Source: Chloroflexota bacterium (GTDB lineage Bacteria; Chloroflexota; Anaerolineae; Fen-1058). Taken from it: a stretch of DNA of 6,591 nt. The DNA lies in contig JACRBO010000177.1 in assembly GCA_016219235.1 (NCBI GenBank), positions 1-6,591 on the forward strand, given 5' to 3'. Every line of letters starts with the position of its first letter. Within the stretch, counting starts at the first letter, position 1. A program made the translations under genes and the position numbers. This document shows, piece by piece, positions 1 to 4,933 of the stretch. A model generated the notes under the pieces. That model saw only the letters and a program-made list of their open reading frames with translations. It was not told the DNA's origin and did no database searches.

Positions 1-15
1 CGACACGGTTAACCT

Positions 16-408
16 ATGCACATCGGACAAACCTTCACCACTACTCGCACTTTCACCCAAGACGACTTCAACCGCTTCGCGGCATTGAGCGGCGACGACA
101 ACCCCATCCACGTCGATCCGGAGTTTTCCGCGCGGACGAAGTTTGGCCGCACGGTGGCGCACGGCATGTTGTTATATGGCGTGATCTGCGGCGCGGTGAG
201 CAAGCACTGGCCGGGCGCGGTCCAGCTGGAGCAGGACTTGCGTTTTCCCAGCCCAACGTACACTGATGAAGAGATCACGATTCAACTCACGGTGAAAGAG
301 GTGCAGCCGGATGAGAGTCTGGCCCGCATCGAGGCGACGATCACGCGGGTGTCGGGGCAAGTGACGTGTGAAGGGGCGATGTTGGTTCGGGTTGCCAAAG
401 CGTCCTGA
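16..408 (+). CDS. MaoC-like (R)-specific enoyl-CoA hydratase, hot-dog fold
   Basis: A 130-residue single hot-dog-domain protein of the MaoC/PhaJ family, which adds water to trans-2-enoyl-CoA to give (R)-3-hydroxyacyl-CoA in the cytosol. The hydratase motif is intact: FAALSGDDNPIH at residues 21-32 gives the expected Asp27/His32 pair, five residues apart as in PhaJ, followed by FGRTVAHGML (43-52). Length matches single-domain PhaJ-type enzymes (about 130-160). The start is well fixed: an in-frame TAA lies at 10-12, only one codon upstream, so no longer protein is possible; no strong ribosome binding site is visible in the 15 available bases. The stop codon lies inside a hairpin repeat (404-444), so the final Ser codon and the stop come from repeat sequence. 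Its neighbours are a crotonase and a second MaoC-like gene, which supports a role in acyl-CoA metabolism. The exact acyl substrate cannot be read from the sequence. Confidence 0.9.
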   Translation: MHIGQTFTTTRTFTQDDFNRFAALSGDDNPIHVDPEFSARTKFGRTVAHGMLLYGVICGAVSKHWPGAVQLEQDLRFPSPTYTDEEITIQLTVKEVQPDESLARIEATITRVSGQVTCEGAMLVRVAKAS

Positions 409-444
409 GCGGAGCAGCGTTCTTTTCCGCTGCGTAGTCGAAGG
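404..444 (+). repeat. Hairpin repeat unit, left copy (CCTGAGCG...GTCGAAGG)
   Basis: A 41-base unit beginning CCTGAGCGGAG and ending TAGTCGAAGG, with a 6-bp internal stem GCAGCG (414-419) / CGCTGC (428-433) around an 8-base loop. It is related, in inverted orientation, to the unit at 480-523: the ends agree while the internal stem differs. It starts inside the last codons of the first MaoC gene and supplies its TGA (406-408). There is no T-run after it, so it does not look like a classical intrinsic terminator. Similar CCTGAGCGGAGTCGAAGG-type elements occur dispersed in many environmental bacterial genomes; that is recollection, not a search. Confidence 0.75.
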
Positions 445-479
445 ATGCGGGTGAGGCAAGATTTCTGGGTCGATCCGCC

Positions 480-523
480 CCTTCGACTCCGTGCCGCGAT
501 GCTGCTGCGGCACTTCGCTCAGG
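480..523 (-). repeat. Hairpin repeat unit, right copy, inverted
   Basis: A 44-base unit that on the - strand begins CCTGAGCGAAG and ends GGAGTCGAAGG, the same ends as the left copy at 404-444. Its internal stem is a different 7-bp pair, GTGCCGC (491-497) / GCGGCAC (507-513), with a 9-base loop. The two units point tail to tail across a 35-base spacer (445-479) with no recognisable content. Together they fill most of the gap between the first MaoC gene and the crotonase gene. Confidence 0.75.
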
Positions 524-564
524 GTGCTTTCGACCTGACTAAAATCAATGGCGAAAACAAATCA

Positions 565-1314
565 ATGTCACTCATTTTGATCGAACGCACAGCAGCCATC
601 GCCACACTGACCCTCAATCGGCCGGAGCGGCATAATAGTTTGGTGCCGGAGTTGCTGCGAGAGTTGCTGAGTGCGTTGGGCGAAGTGGCGAACGCACGAG
701 CCTTGATCTTGCGCGCCAATGGTCGATCGTTTTCCACCGGCGGCGATGTGCGCGCTTTCTATGAACATCGCGCTGAGGCTGAAGCATATGCGCGTGACGT
801 GGTGGGCTTGTTGAATGAAACGATCGAGGCGCTGCTGAGATTTCCCGCGCCCATCATCGCGGCAGTGAACGGCGTCGTCACCGGCGGATCGATCGGGTTG
901 GTGCTGGCCGCCGACATCGTGCTGGTTACGCCGCGCGCGAGTTTCACATCGTATTACAATGTAGTGGGCTTCAGTCCCGATGGCGGCTGGACGGCGCTGC
1001 TGCCCGGCGTGATCGGCACGGCGCGAGCGGCGGAATCATTGCTGACCAATGCGACGATCTCCGCGCAACAGGCCGTGGAGTGGGGACTGGTCAATCGGGT
1101 GGTGGAGGCCAATCGGTTGTATGCTGAAGCGCAGGCTGCCGCCGAACTCATCGTGACGATGAAAATCAACAGCGTGCGGCGATCGATCCAGCTGCTGCGC
1201 GAGCATAAATTAGCGGCATTGCCGAAATTGCAGGCCGAGTTGAATCAGTTTGTGGAGCAGATTATCACAGAGGAAGCGCAACAGGGAATGCGTGAGTTTT
1301 TGAAGGAGTCGTGA
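565..1314 (+). CDS. Crotonase-fold enoyl-CoA hydratase/isomerase, PaaG-like
   Basis: A 249-residue crotonase-superfamily protein acting on CoA thioesters in the cytosol. The family layout is visible: N-terminal strand with LTLNRPERHNSL (15-26), the first oxyanion-hole region FSTGGDV (56-62), the second at AAVNGVVTGGS (99-109), and a C-terminal helical part ending GMREFLKES. The two glutamates of classical enoyl-CoA hydratase (rat Glu144 and Glu164) align with Gly111 and Tyr131. Instead it has GFSPDGGW with Asp139, the Pro-Asp-Gly-Gly motif of PaaG-like ring-opening/double-bond isomerases. An isomerase role is therefore more likely than simple hydration; this is inference by eye alignment. The ATG at 565 was chosen because homology starts there; the frame stays open up to an ATG at 445, but those codons run through the hairpin repeats. 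No clear ribosome binding site precedes 565. The stop overlaps the start of the next gene, indicating translational coupling. Confidence 0.88.
   Translation: MSLILIERTAAIATLTLNRPERHNSLVPELLRELLSALGEVANARALILRANGRSFSTGGDVRAFYEHRAEAEAYARDVVGLLNETIEALLRFPAPIIAAVNGVVTGGSIGLVLAADIVLVTPRASFTSYYNVVGFSPDGGWTALLPGVIGTARAAESLLTNATISAQQAVEWGLVNRVVEANRLYAEAQAAAELIVTMKINSVRRSIQLLREHKLAALPKLQAELNQFVEQIITEEAQQGMREFLKES
1303..1308 (+). promoter_or_regulatory. Ribosome binding site for second MaoC-like gene
   Basis: AAGGAG lies within the last codons of the crotonase gene, 5 bases before the ATG at 1314 and only 2 bases before the in-frame GTG at 1311. The spacing favours ATG 1314 as the start. The ATG shares its A with the upstream TGA (TGATG), a typical arrangement for coupled translation. 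Confidence 0.7.
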
Positions 1315-1682
1315 TGAAGGGTTTGAGCGTAGGCCAAAGCGCATCGCTGACGCGCGCCTTCTCCGCCGAAGAGGTGGCTGAGTATCGCGCGTTGACGGGT
1401 GATGTGAATGCGCCGGACAGTGTGCCCGGTCCGGTGTTGGGCGGCCTGCTGTCATGCCTGTTGGGGACGCAGCTGCCCGGTCGGGGCACCAATTGGCTGA
1501 AGCAGAGCTATCGCTGGCTCGCGCCCGCGCCGATCGGCGAAGCGATTACGATCACCAGCACGATCACACGTCTGCGCCCCGATAAGTACCTGGTGAATCT
1601 GCACGACATGTTTACAACGGCGTCGGGCGTGGTGGTGGGTGAGGGTGAATCGCTGGTCGGCGTGAGCGACTTGCAGGTGTAA
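1314..1682 (+). CDS. Short MaoC-like hot-dog protein, altered active site
   Basis: A 122-residue protein with MaoC/hot-dog character: FSAEEVAEYRALTGDVN (16-32) parallels the FTQDDFNRFAALSGDDN segment of the first MaoC gene, and the later part (LGGLLSCLLGTQLPG, then a strand ending PAPIGEAITITSTITRLRPD) follows the helix and sheet of the fold. The TGD Asp (Asp30) is kept, but the His expected five residues later is Asp35, and about nine residues between the TGD motif and the central helix are missing compared with the first MaoC protein. It may be catalytically changed, a partner subunit of a heteromeric hydratase, or a thioesterase-like hot-dog protein. It overlaps the crotonase stop by one base. 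The start at 1314 rather than GTG 1311 rests on ribosome binding site spacing. Confident in the fold family, unsure of activity. Confidence 0.75.
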   Translation: MKGLSVGQSASLTRAFSAEEVAEYRALTGDVNAPDSVPGPVLGGLLSCLLGTQLPGRGTNWLKQSYRWLAPAPIGEAITITSTITRLRPDKYLVNLHDMFTTASGVVVGEGESLVGVSDLQV

Positions 1683-1735
1683 CTGTCGTGTAACCGCAAG
1701 ATGTTAGTCTGGCCGATGTCCCGTATTCTCACCTC

Positions 1736-1744
1736 AGGAGGAAG
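1736..1744 (+). promoter_or_regulatory. Strong ribosome binding site selecting a GTG start
   Basis: AGGAGGAAG contains a full GGAGG (1737-1741) 7 bases before GTG 1749. This decides the binding-protein start against the upstream in-frame ATG codons at 1701 and 1716, which lie before it. The rest of the 66-base gap 1683-1748 shows no convincing promoter or terminator. Confidence 0.85.
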
Positions 1745-1748
1745 AACT

Positions 1749-3083
1749 GTGAACACCCGCAAAATCAGTTGGTCAATGCTAAGCGTATTGATGGTGATGG
1801 CGATGTTGGTGTCGGCGTGCGCGCCGGCCGCAGCGCCCGCCCCGACTCAAGCTCCGGCCGCCCCGGCGGCCCCCGCGACCGAACCGACGAAAGCACCGGC
1901 GGCCCCCGCCGCGCCGGCCGCTACGGGCGAAGTCACGATCGGGTTGTTGACGGACGATTCCGGCTCGCTGGCGATCTACGGCCCGATGCTGGAGCGCGGC
2001 TGGGACCTGGGCATTGAGTATGCCACGAATGGCACCGGCATCGCCGGCGGCAAGACGATCAAGACCGTGATCAAAGACACGGCCAGTAATCCCGATACCG
2101 GCGTGACGCTGGCGCGCGAGGCGATCGAGAAGGACGGCGCGAAGATTCTGGTGGGTTCGCCCAGCTCGAGCGTGGCGCTGGCCGTATCGGGCGTGGCCTC
2201 GGCCACCAAGACGATCTACATCGGCGCACCGGCCGCGACGCCCGATCTGACGGGCAAGGCGTTCAACATCTACACGTTCCGCGCGGGCCGCACCAGCGTG
2301 CAAGACGCGCTGACGATGGGCGCGGCGCTGGTGGGTCTGGGCGAGACGTTCGTGCAGATCGCGCCGGATAATGCGTTCGGGCGCGGCTCGGCCGCGGGCT
2401 TCTATAACGTGATCAAGGCGGCGGGCGGCAAGTTCACCACGAACGATACCGCCGAGGGCGCGGGATCGATCTTCGTCCCGATCGAAACCACCGACTTCAC
2501 GCCGTACCTGAATCAAGTGCTCGACGCCAAAGCCAAAGTGCTGGTCGTGACGTGGGCGGGCACCGGCTTTGTGCCGCTGTTCCAACAGGCGACGCAGCTG
2601 GGCATCTTGAAGAACATGGTCGTCGGCACCGGCATGGGCGACAATCAAACGATGGCCAAAGGCTACGCGGATGCGGTCGGTTCCGTAGGCGTGACGGTCT
2701 ATCACTACAGCATCTACGATACCGAAGTGAACAAGTGGTTGATCGAGAAGCACACGGCCAAGTTCGGCACGCCGCCCGATCTGTTCACCGAAAGCGGCTT
2801 CAATGCGGCGATCATGGCCGTGAAGGCGCTGGAAGCGACGAAGGGTGACACGTCGGCGGATGCGCTGATCAAGGCGCTGGAAGGCCTGAAGTTCGACGGC
2901 CCGAAGGGTGAATACACCGTGCGGCCCGAAGATCACGTCGTGCTGCAACCGCTGGCGCTGGTCAAGCTGGTCAGCACCAAAGACCCCGACTTCAAGTTCT
3001 TTGAACTGGTGAAGTTGTTCAAGCCGGAAGAGACCGCGCCGCCGTGCGCCGTGCCGGCTGAACTGGGTCGCTGCAAGAAGTAA
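1749..3083 (+). CDS. ABC transporter substrate-binding lipoprotein, Liv/HAAT type
   Basis: A 444-residue extracytoplasmic solute-binding protein of the branched-chain amino acid/organic acid (type I periplasmic-binding fold) group, delivering ligand to the importer encoded downstream. Residues 1-23 form a lipoprotein signal (positively charged start, hydrophobic core, lipobox VSAC with Cys24 as lipid anchor). An Ala/Pro/Thr-rich tether covers about 25-60; its DNA contains a 14-base direct repeat (1863-1876 and 1896-1909, offset 33 bases) encoding PAAPA. The folded part begins EVTIGLLTDDSGSLAIYG (61-78), the usual first strand and ligand loop of this group, with SPSSSVALAVSGVA (about 138-151) as a likely second ligand-contact segment. 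Two cysteines close to the C-terminus (433, 442) could form a disulfide. It starts at GTG after a strong ribosome binding site. The upstream CoA-enzyme genes suggest a carboxylic acid could be the ligand as well as an amino acid; the ligand cannot be read from the sequence. Confidence 0.93.
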   Translation: MNTRKISWSMLSVLMVMAMLVSACAPAAAPAPTQAPAAPAAPATEPTKAPAAPAAPAATGEVTIGLLTDDSGSLAIYGPMLERGWDLGIEYATNGTGIAGGKTIKTVIKDTASNPDTGVTLAREAIEKDGAKILVGSPSSSVALAVSGVASATKTIYIGAPAATPDLTGKAFNIYTFRAGRTSVQDALTMGAALVGLGETFVQIAPDNAFGRGSAAGFYNVIKAAGGKFTTNDTAEGAGSIFVPIETTDFTPYLNQVLDAKAKVLVVTWAGTGFVPLFQQATQLGILKNMVVGTGMGDNQTMAKGYADAVGSVGVTVYHYSIYDTEVNKWLIEKHTAKFGTPPDLFTESGFNAAIMAVKALEATKGDTSADALIKALEGLKFDGPKGEYTVRPEDHVVLQPLALVKLVSTKDPDFKFFELVKLFKPEETAPPCAVPAELGRCKK

Positions 3084-3141
3084 ACCCTCACCCCCTACCC
3101 CTCTCCCGTTCTGCGAAAAGCAGCAGACGGGAGAGGGGAGG
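3084..3141 (+). repeat. Long stem-loop repeat between binding protein and LivG gene
   Basis: Directly after the TAA stop comes CCCTCACCCCCTA followed by a 12-bp perfect inverted repeat, CCCCTCTCCCGT (3098-3109) / ACGGGAGAGGGG (3127-3138). The stem extends by CTGC (3111-3114) / GCAG (3123-3126) past one bulged T. No T-run follows, so it is not a classical intrinsic terminator. It may stabilise the 3' end of the binding-protein message or reduce read-through, fitting the common need for more binding protein than ATPase. The right arm overlaps the ribosome binding site of the next gene. The C-rich motif resembles widely dispersed intergenic repeats. Confidence 0.8.
3135..3141 (+). promoter_or_regulatory. 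Ribosome binding site of LivG gene inside hairpin arm
   Basis: GGGGAGG lies 6 bases before ATG 3148. Its first four G residues (3135-3138) are the last bases of the right arm of the 3098-3138 stem, so folding would partly hide the site. Confidence 0.75.
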
Positions 3142-3147
3142 AAAATT

Positions 3148-3936
3148 ATGCCCGACATCATTCTGGAAGCCCGCGAGTTAGCAAAGCACTTTGGCGGTCT
3201 GCGCGCCGTCGATGGCGTCAGCCTGCAGGTGCAGACCGGTTCGCTGCATTCGATCATCGGCCCGAACGGCGCGGGCAAGACCACGCTGTTCAACCTGCTC
3301 AGCGGCTACCTCAAGCCCACGCACGGCCACGTCGTCTTCAACGGGCGCGACATCACCGGCGTACCGCTCCATCGCATCGCGCATCTGGGATTGGGCCGAT
3401 CCTTCCAGATCACCAACGTTTTCCCGAATTTAACGGTGCTGGAAAACGTCCGATTGTCTGCTCAGGCGATCGGGCGCGATAACTTGAAGATGTGGCAGTC
3501 CAGCGAATCGTTCAAGCCGTATCTCGAGCGCGCCTACGCGGCGATCGAGCAGGCGGGTCTCAAGGGCAAAGAGGCGCTGTCGGCCTCGGTGCTGCCGCAC
3601 GGCGACAAACGCAAACTCGAACTGGCGATCATCCTCGCCGCCGATCCCAAAGTGCTGCTGTTGGACGAGCCGACGGCGGGCATGGCGTCGGAGCAAGTGC
3701 CGCAGTTGATGGAAGTGATTCAGGGCATTCGCGAGCGCGGCGGCAAAACGATCGTGCTGGTCGAGCACAACATGAACATCGTCATGCGCGTGTCCGATCG
3801 GATCACGGTGATGCATCAGGGCCGCGTACTGGCCGAAGGCGCACCGGGCGAGATCGCCGCGAACGAGGCGGTGCAGACAGCGTATCTGGGCGAGTCGGCC
3901 AAAGCGGCGCAGGAAACGGCGAAACGCAATGCGTAA
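3148..3936 (+). CDS. livG: Branched-chain-type ABC importer ATPase, LivG-like
   Basis: A 262-residue cytosolic ABC ATPase, one of the two different ATPases of a Liv-type importer. Visible motifs: Walker A GPNGAGKTT (38-46), Q-loop Gln87 in SFQITNVFPNLTVLENV, signature region LPHGDKRKLE (149-158), Walker B VLLLDEP (169-175) followed by TAGM, and switch His207 in VEHNMNIVM. The VFPNLTVLENV and AYLGES segments are typical of LivG rather than LivF. The signature has Pro where LSxG is usual, an uncommon variant. The start is supported by a ribosome binding site 6 bases upstream. The last codons (Asn, Ala, stop) are part of a 7-nt repeat array, so the C-terminal tail after AYLGES is probably not conserved. 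It lies between the binding protein and the LivF-type ATPase in one presumed operon. Confidence 0.95.
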   Translation: MPDIILEARELAKHFGGLRAVDGVSLQVQTGSLHSIIGPNGAGKTTLFNLLSGYLKPTHGHVVFNGRDITGVPLHRIAHLGLGRSFQITNVFPNLTVLENVRLSAQAIGRDNLKMWQSSESFKPYLERAYAAIEQAGLKGKEALSASVLPHGDKRKLELAIILAADPKVLLLDEPTAGMASEQVPQLMEVIQGIRERGGKTIVLVEHNMNIVMRVSDRITVMHQGRVLAEGAPGEIAANEAVQTAYLGESAKAAQETAKRNA

Positions 3937-3955
3937 TACGTAATGCGTACTTCGT
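3928..3955 (+). repeat. Degenerate heptad array at end of LivG gene
   Basis: Four 7-base units in register: AATGCGT, AATACGT, AATGCGT, ACTTCGT. The LivG stop codon TAA (3934-3936) spans the first and second units, so the array begins within the coding sequence. A GCGTACTTCGTAA stretch at its end (3945-3957) has a 12-of-13 inverted match at 4118-4130. Confidence 0.75.
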
Positions 3956-3974
3956 AAGGAAGCATGATGACCTC

Positions 3975-4114
3975 GACAAGGTTAGATTAGCCACAACACC
4001 CAGTGGCCCGCCGCTACGCGGACACGGGCAAGAACACAGGGATCGCAAAGATGACAGATTTTCTTTGGTGTTCTTTGCGTTCTTTTGCGGCAAGCCAGGA
4101 AATCTAACATTGTC
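3975..4114. repeat. Imperfect inverted repeat filling the LivG-LivF spacer
   Basis: Two 14-base arms, GACAAGGTTAGATT (3975-3988) and AATCTAACATTGTC (4101-4114), are inverted with one mismatch. Outside them a second pair, 3945-3957 and 4118-4130, is inverted with 12 of 13 matches. The enclosed DNA contains a T-rich series TTCTTTGGTG/TTCTTTGCG/TTCTTTTGCGG (4061-4090) and an AAGAACAC (4030-4037) / GTGTTCTT (4068-4075) pair. No protein is convincingly encoded. It may be a small non-autonomous repeat element; the 208-base gap 3937-4144 holds nothing else recognisable. Confidence 0.6.
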
Positions 4115-4144
4115 AAGTTACGCAGTACGCTTCACATTGAACCC

Positions 4145-4855
4145 ATGTCATCAAACGATCTACTCCAAGTCGAAACTATTCACACCTTCATCGGCCAATT
4201 CCATATTCTGGAAGGGGTGTCGCTGCGCGTGCCGCGCGGCAGCATCACGGCGCTGCTGGGCCGCAATGGCGCGGGCAAGACGACGACGCTCAAATCCATC
4301 ATCGGGTTGTACGCGCCGCGCGAGGGCCGCATCGTGTTTGACGGGCAGCCGATCAATGGCCGGCCTGCTTACGATGTAGCCGCGCTGGGCATCGGCTACG
4401 TGCCGGAACATCGCGCCGTCTTCCGCGATCTGACCGTCGAAGAAAACCTGAAGATTGCCGAACGCCGCAAAGGCGATCTGGCGCGACACTCCGATCTTAT
4501 TTTCGAACTCTTTCCCGATCTCAAGCGCTTTCTCAAATTGCCGGGCGGGCAGCTCAGCGGCGGGCAGCAGCAAATGCTGGCGATTGCGCGGGCGCTGGTG
4601 CCGGACAATCAATTGTTATTGATCGACGAACCGAGCGAGGGCCTGGCGCCTGTCATCATCGAAGCGATTGTGGCCGCACTGCGAAAGTTATCCGCTCACA
4701 CGACGGTTTTGCTGGTCGAGCAGAACTTCAAGATGGCGTCGGATCTGGCCGATTACTATTACATCCTTGACGACGGGCAAAGCGTGAATTCCGGTCGCAT
4801 GATCGATCTGGTCAACGACGCGGGGCTGATTAGCAAGTATCTGGGCGTAGCCTGA
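4145..4855 (+). CDS. livF: Branched-chain-type ABC importer ATPase, LivF-like
   Basis: A 236-residue cytosolic ABC ATPase, the second ATPase of the Liv-type importer. Motifs: Walker A GRNGAGKTT (39-47), VPEHRAVFRDLTVEENL (86-102), which is the LivF hallmark around the Q-loop region, a canonical signature LSGGQQQ (137-143), Walker B LLLIDEP (157-163) followed by SEGLAP, and VEQN (191-194), where LivF proteins normally carry Gln in place of the switch His. Length is that of LivF (about 235). The ATG at 4145 fits the family N-terminus; the frame is open back to a TTG at 4085, but that would add 20 residues from repeat-derived spacer. No good ribosome binding site is visible. The stop abuts a heptad hairpin. 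Confidence 0.95.
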   Translation: MSSNDLLQVETIHTFIGQFHILEGVSLRVPRGSITALLGRNGAGKTTTLKSIIGLYAPREGRIVFDGQPINGRPAYDVAALGIGYVPEHRAVFRDLTVEENLKIAERRKGDLARHSDLIFELFPDLKRFLKLPGGQLSGGQQQMLAIARALVPDNQLLLIDEPSEGLAPVIIEAIVAALRKLSAHTTVLLVEQNFKMASDLADYYYILDDGQSVNSGRMIDLVNDAGLISKYLGVA

Positions 4856-4916
4856 TGAGTAACGAGTAATGAGTGACGAGTAATCGACGGGTTACTCATT
4901 ACTCATTACTCGTCAC
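4855..4916 (+). repeat. Heptad-repeat hairpin between LivF and LivH genes
   Basis: The left arm consists of heptads ATGAGTA, ACGAGTA, ATGAGTG, ACGAGTA beginning on the last base of the LivF stop; the right arm is the inverted version (TTACTCATTACTC...). Positions 4859-4883 pair with 4892-4916 in a 25-position stem with 22 Watson-Crick pairs, one G-U and two mismatches, around the 8-base loop TCGACGGG. No T-run follows. It may act as an mRNA-stabilising or processing structure between the ATPase and permease genes. Confidence 0.8.
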
Positions 4917-4933
4917 GAGAAATCCTTGATCTT

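Noticed and set aside
445..564. N-terminal extension of the crotonase from ATG 445
   Set aside because: These 40 codons run through the hairpin repeat and spacer, and crotonase homology starts at ATG 565.
1704..1729. Possible promoter with TATTCT (1724-1729) before the binding-protein gene
   Set aside because: Only four of six bases fit a -10 box and there is no matching -35 box; too weak to report.
1701..1748. Upstream ATG starts (1701, 1716) for the binding protein
   Set aside because: The strong AGGAGG site lies downstream of them, and GTG 1749 gives a proper lipoprotein signal peptide.
3098..3138. Classical intrinsic terminator after the binding-protein gene
   Set aside because: The stem is strong, but it is followed by GGAAAATT rather than a T-run, and the downstream genes depend on read-through.
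1779..3293. A 504-codon open frame on the - strand opposite the binding-protein gene
   Set aside because: Arg/His/Gly-rich product with no recognisable domain, lying opposite a clear lipoprotein gene; such long antisense frames arise from the GC-biased codon use of the real gene.
4085..4144. N-terminal extension of the LivF protein from TTG 4085
   Set aside because: It would be coded by inverted-repeat spacer DNA, and the family N-terminus fits ATG 4145.
3492..4379. A 295-codon + strand frame overlapping the LivG end, the spacer and the LivF start
   Set aside because: It is an out-of-frame reading of both ATPase genes (Arg/Gly-rich) joined through the repeat-filled spacer; no motif supports it.
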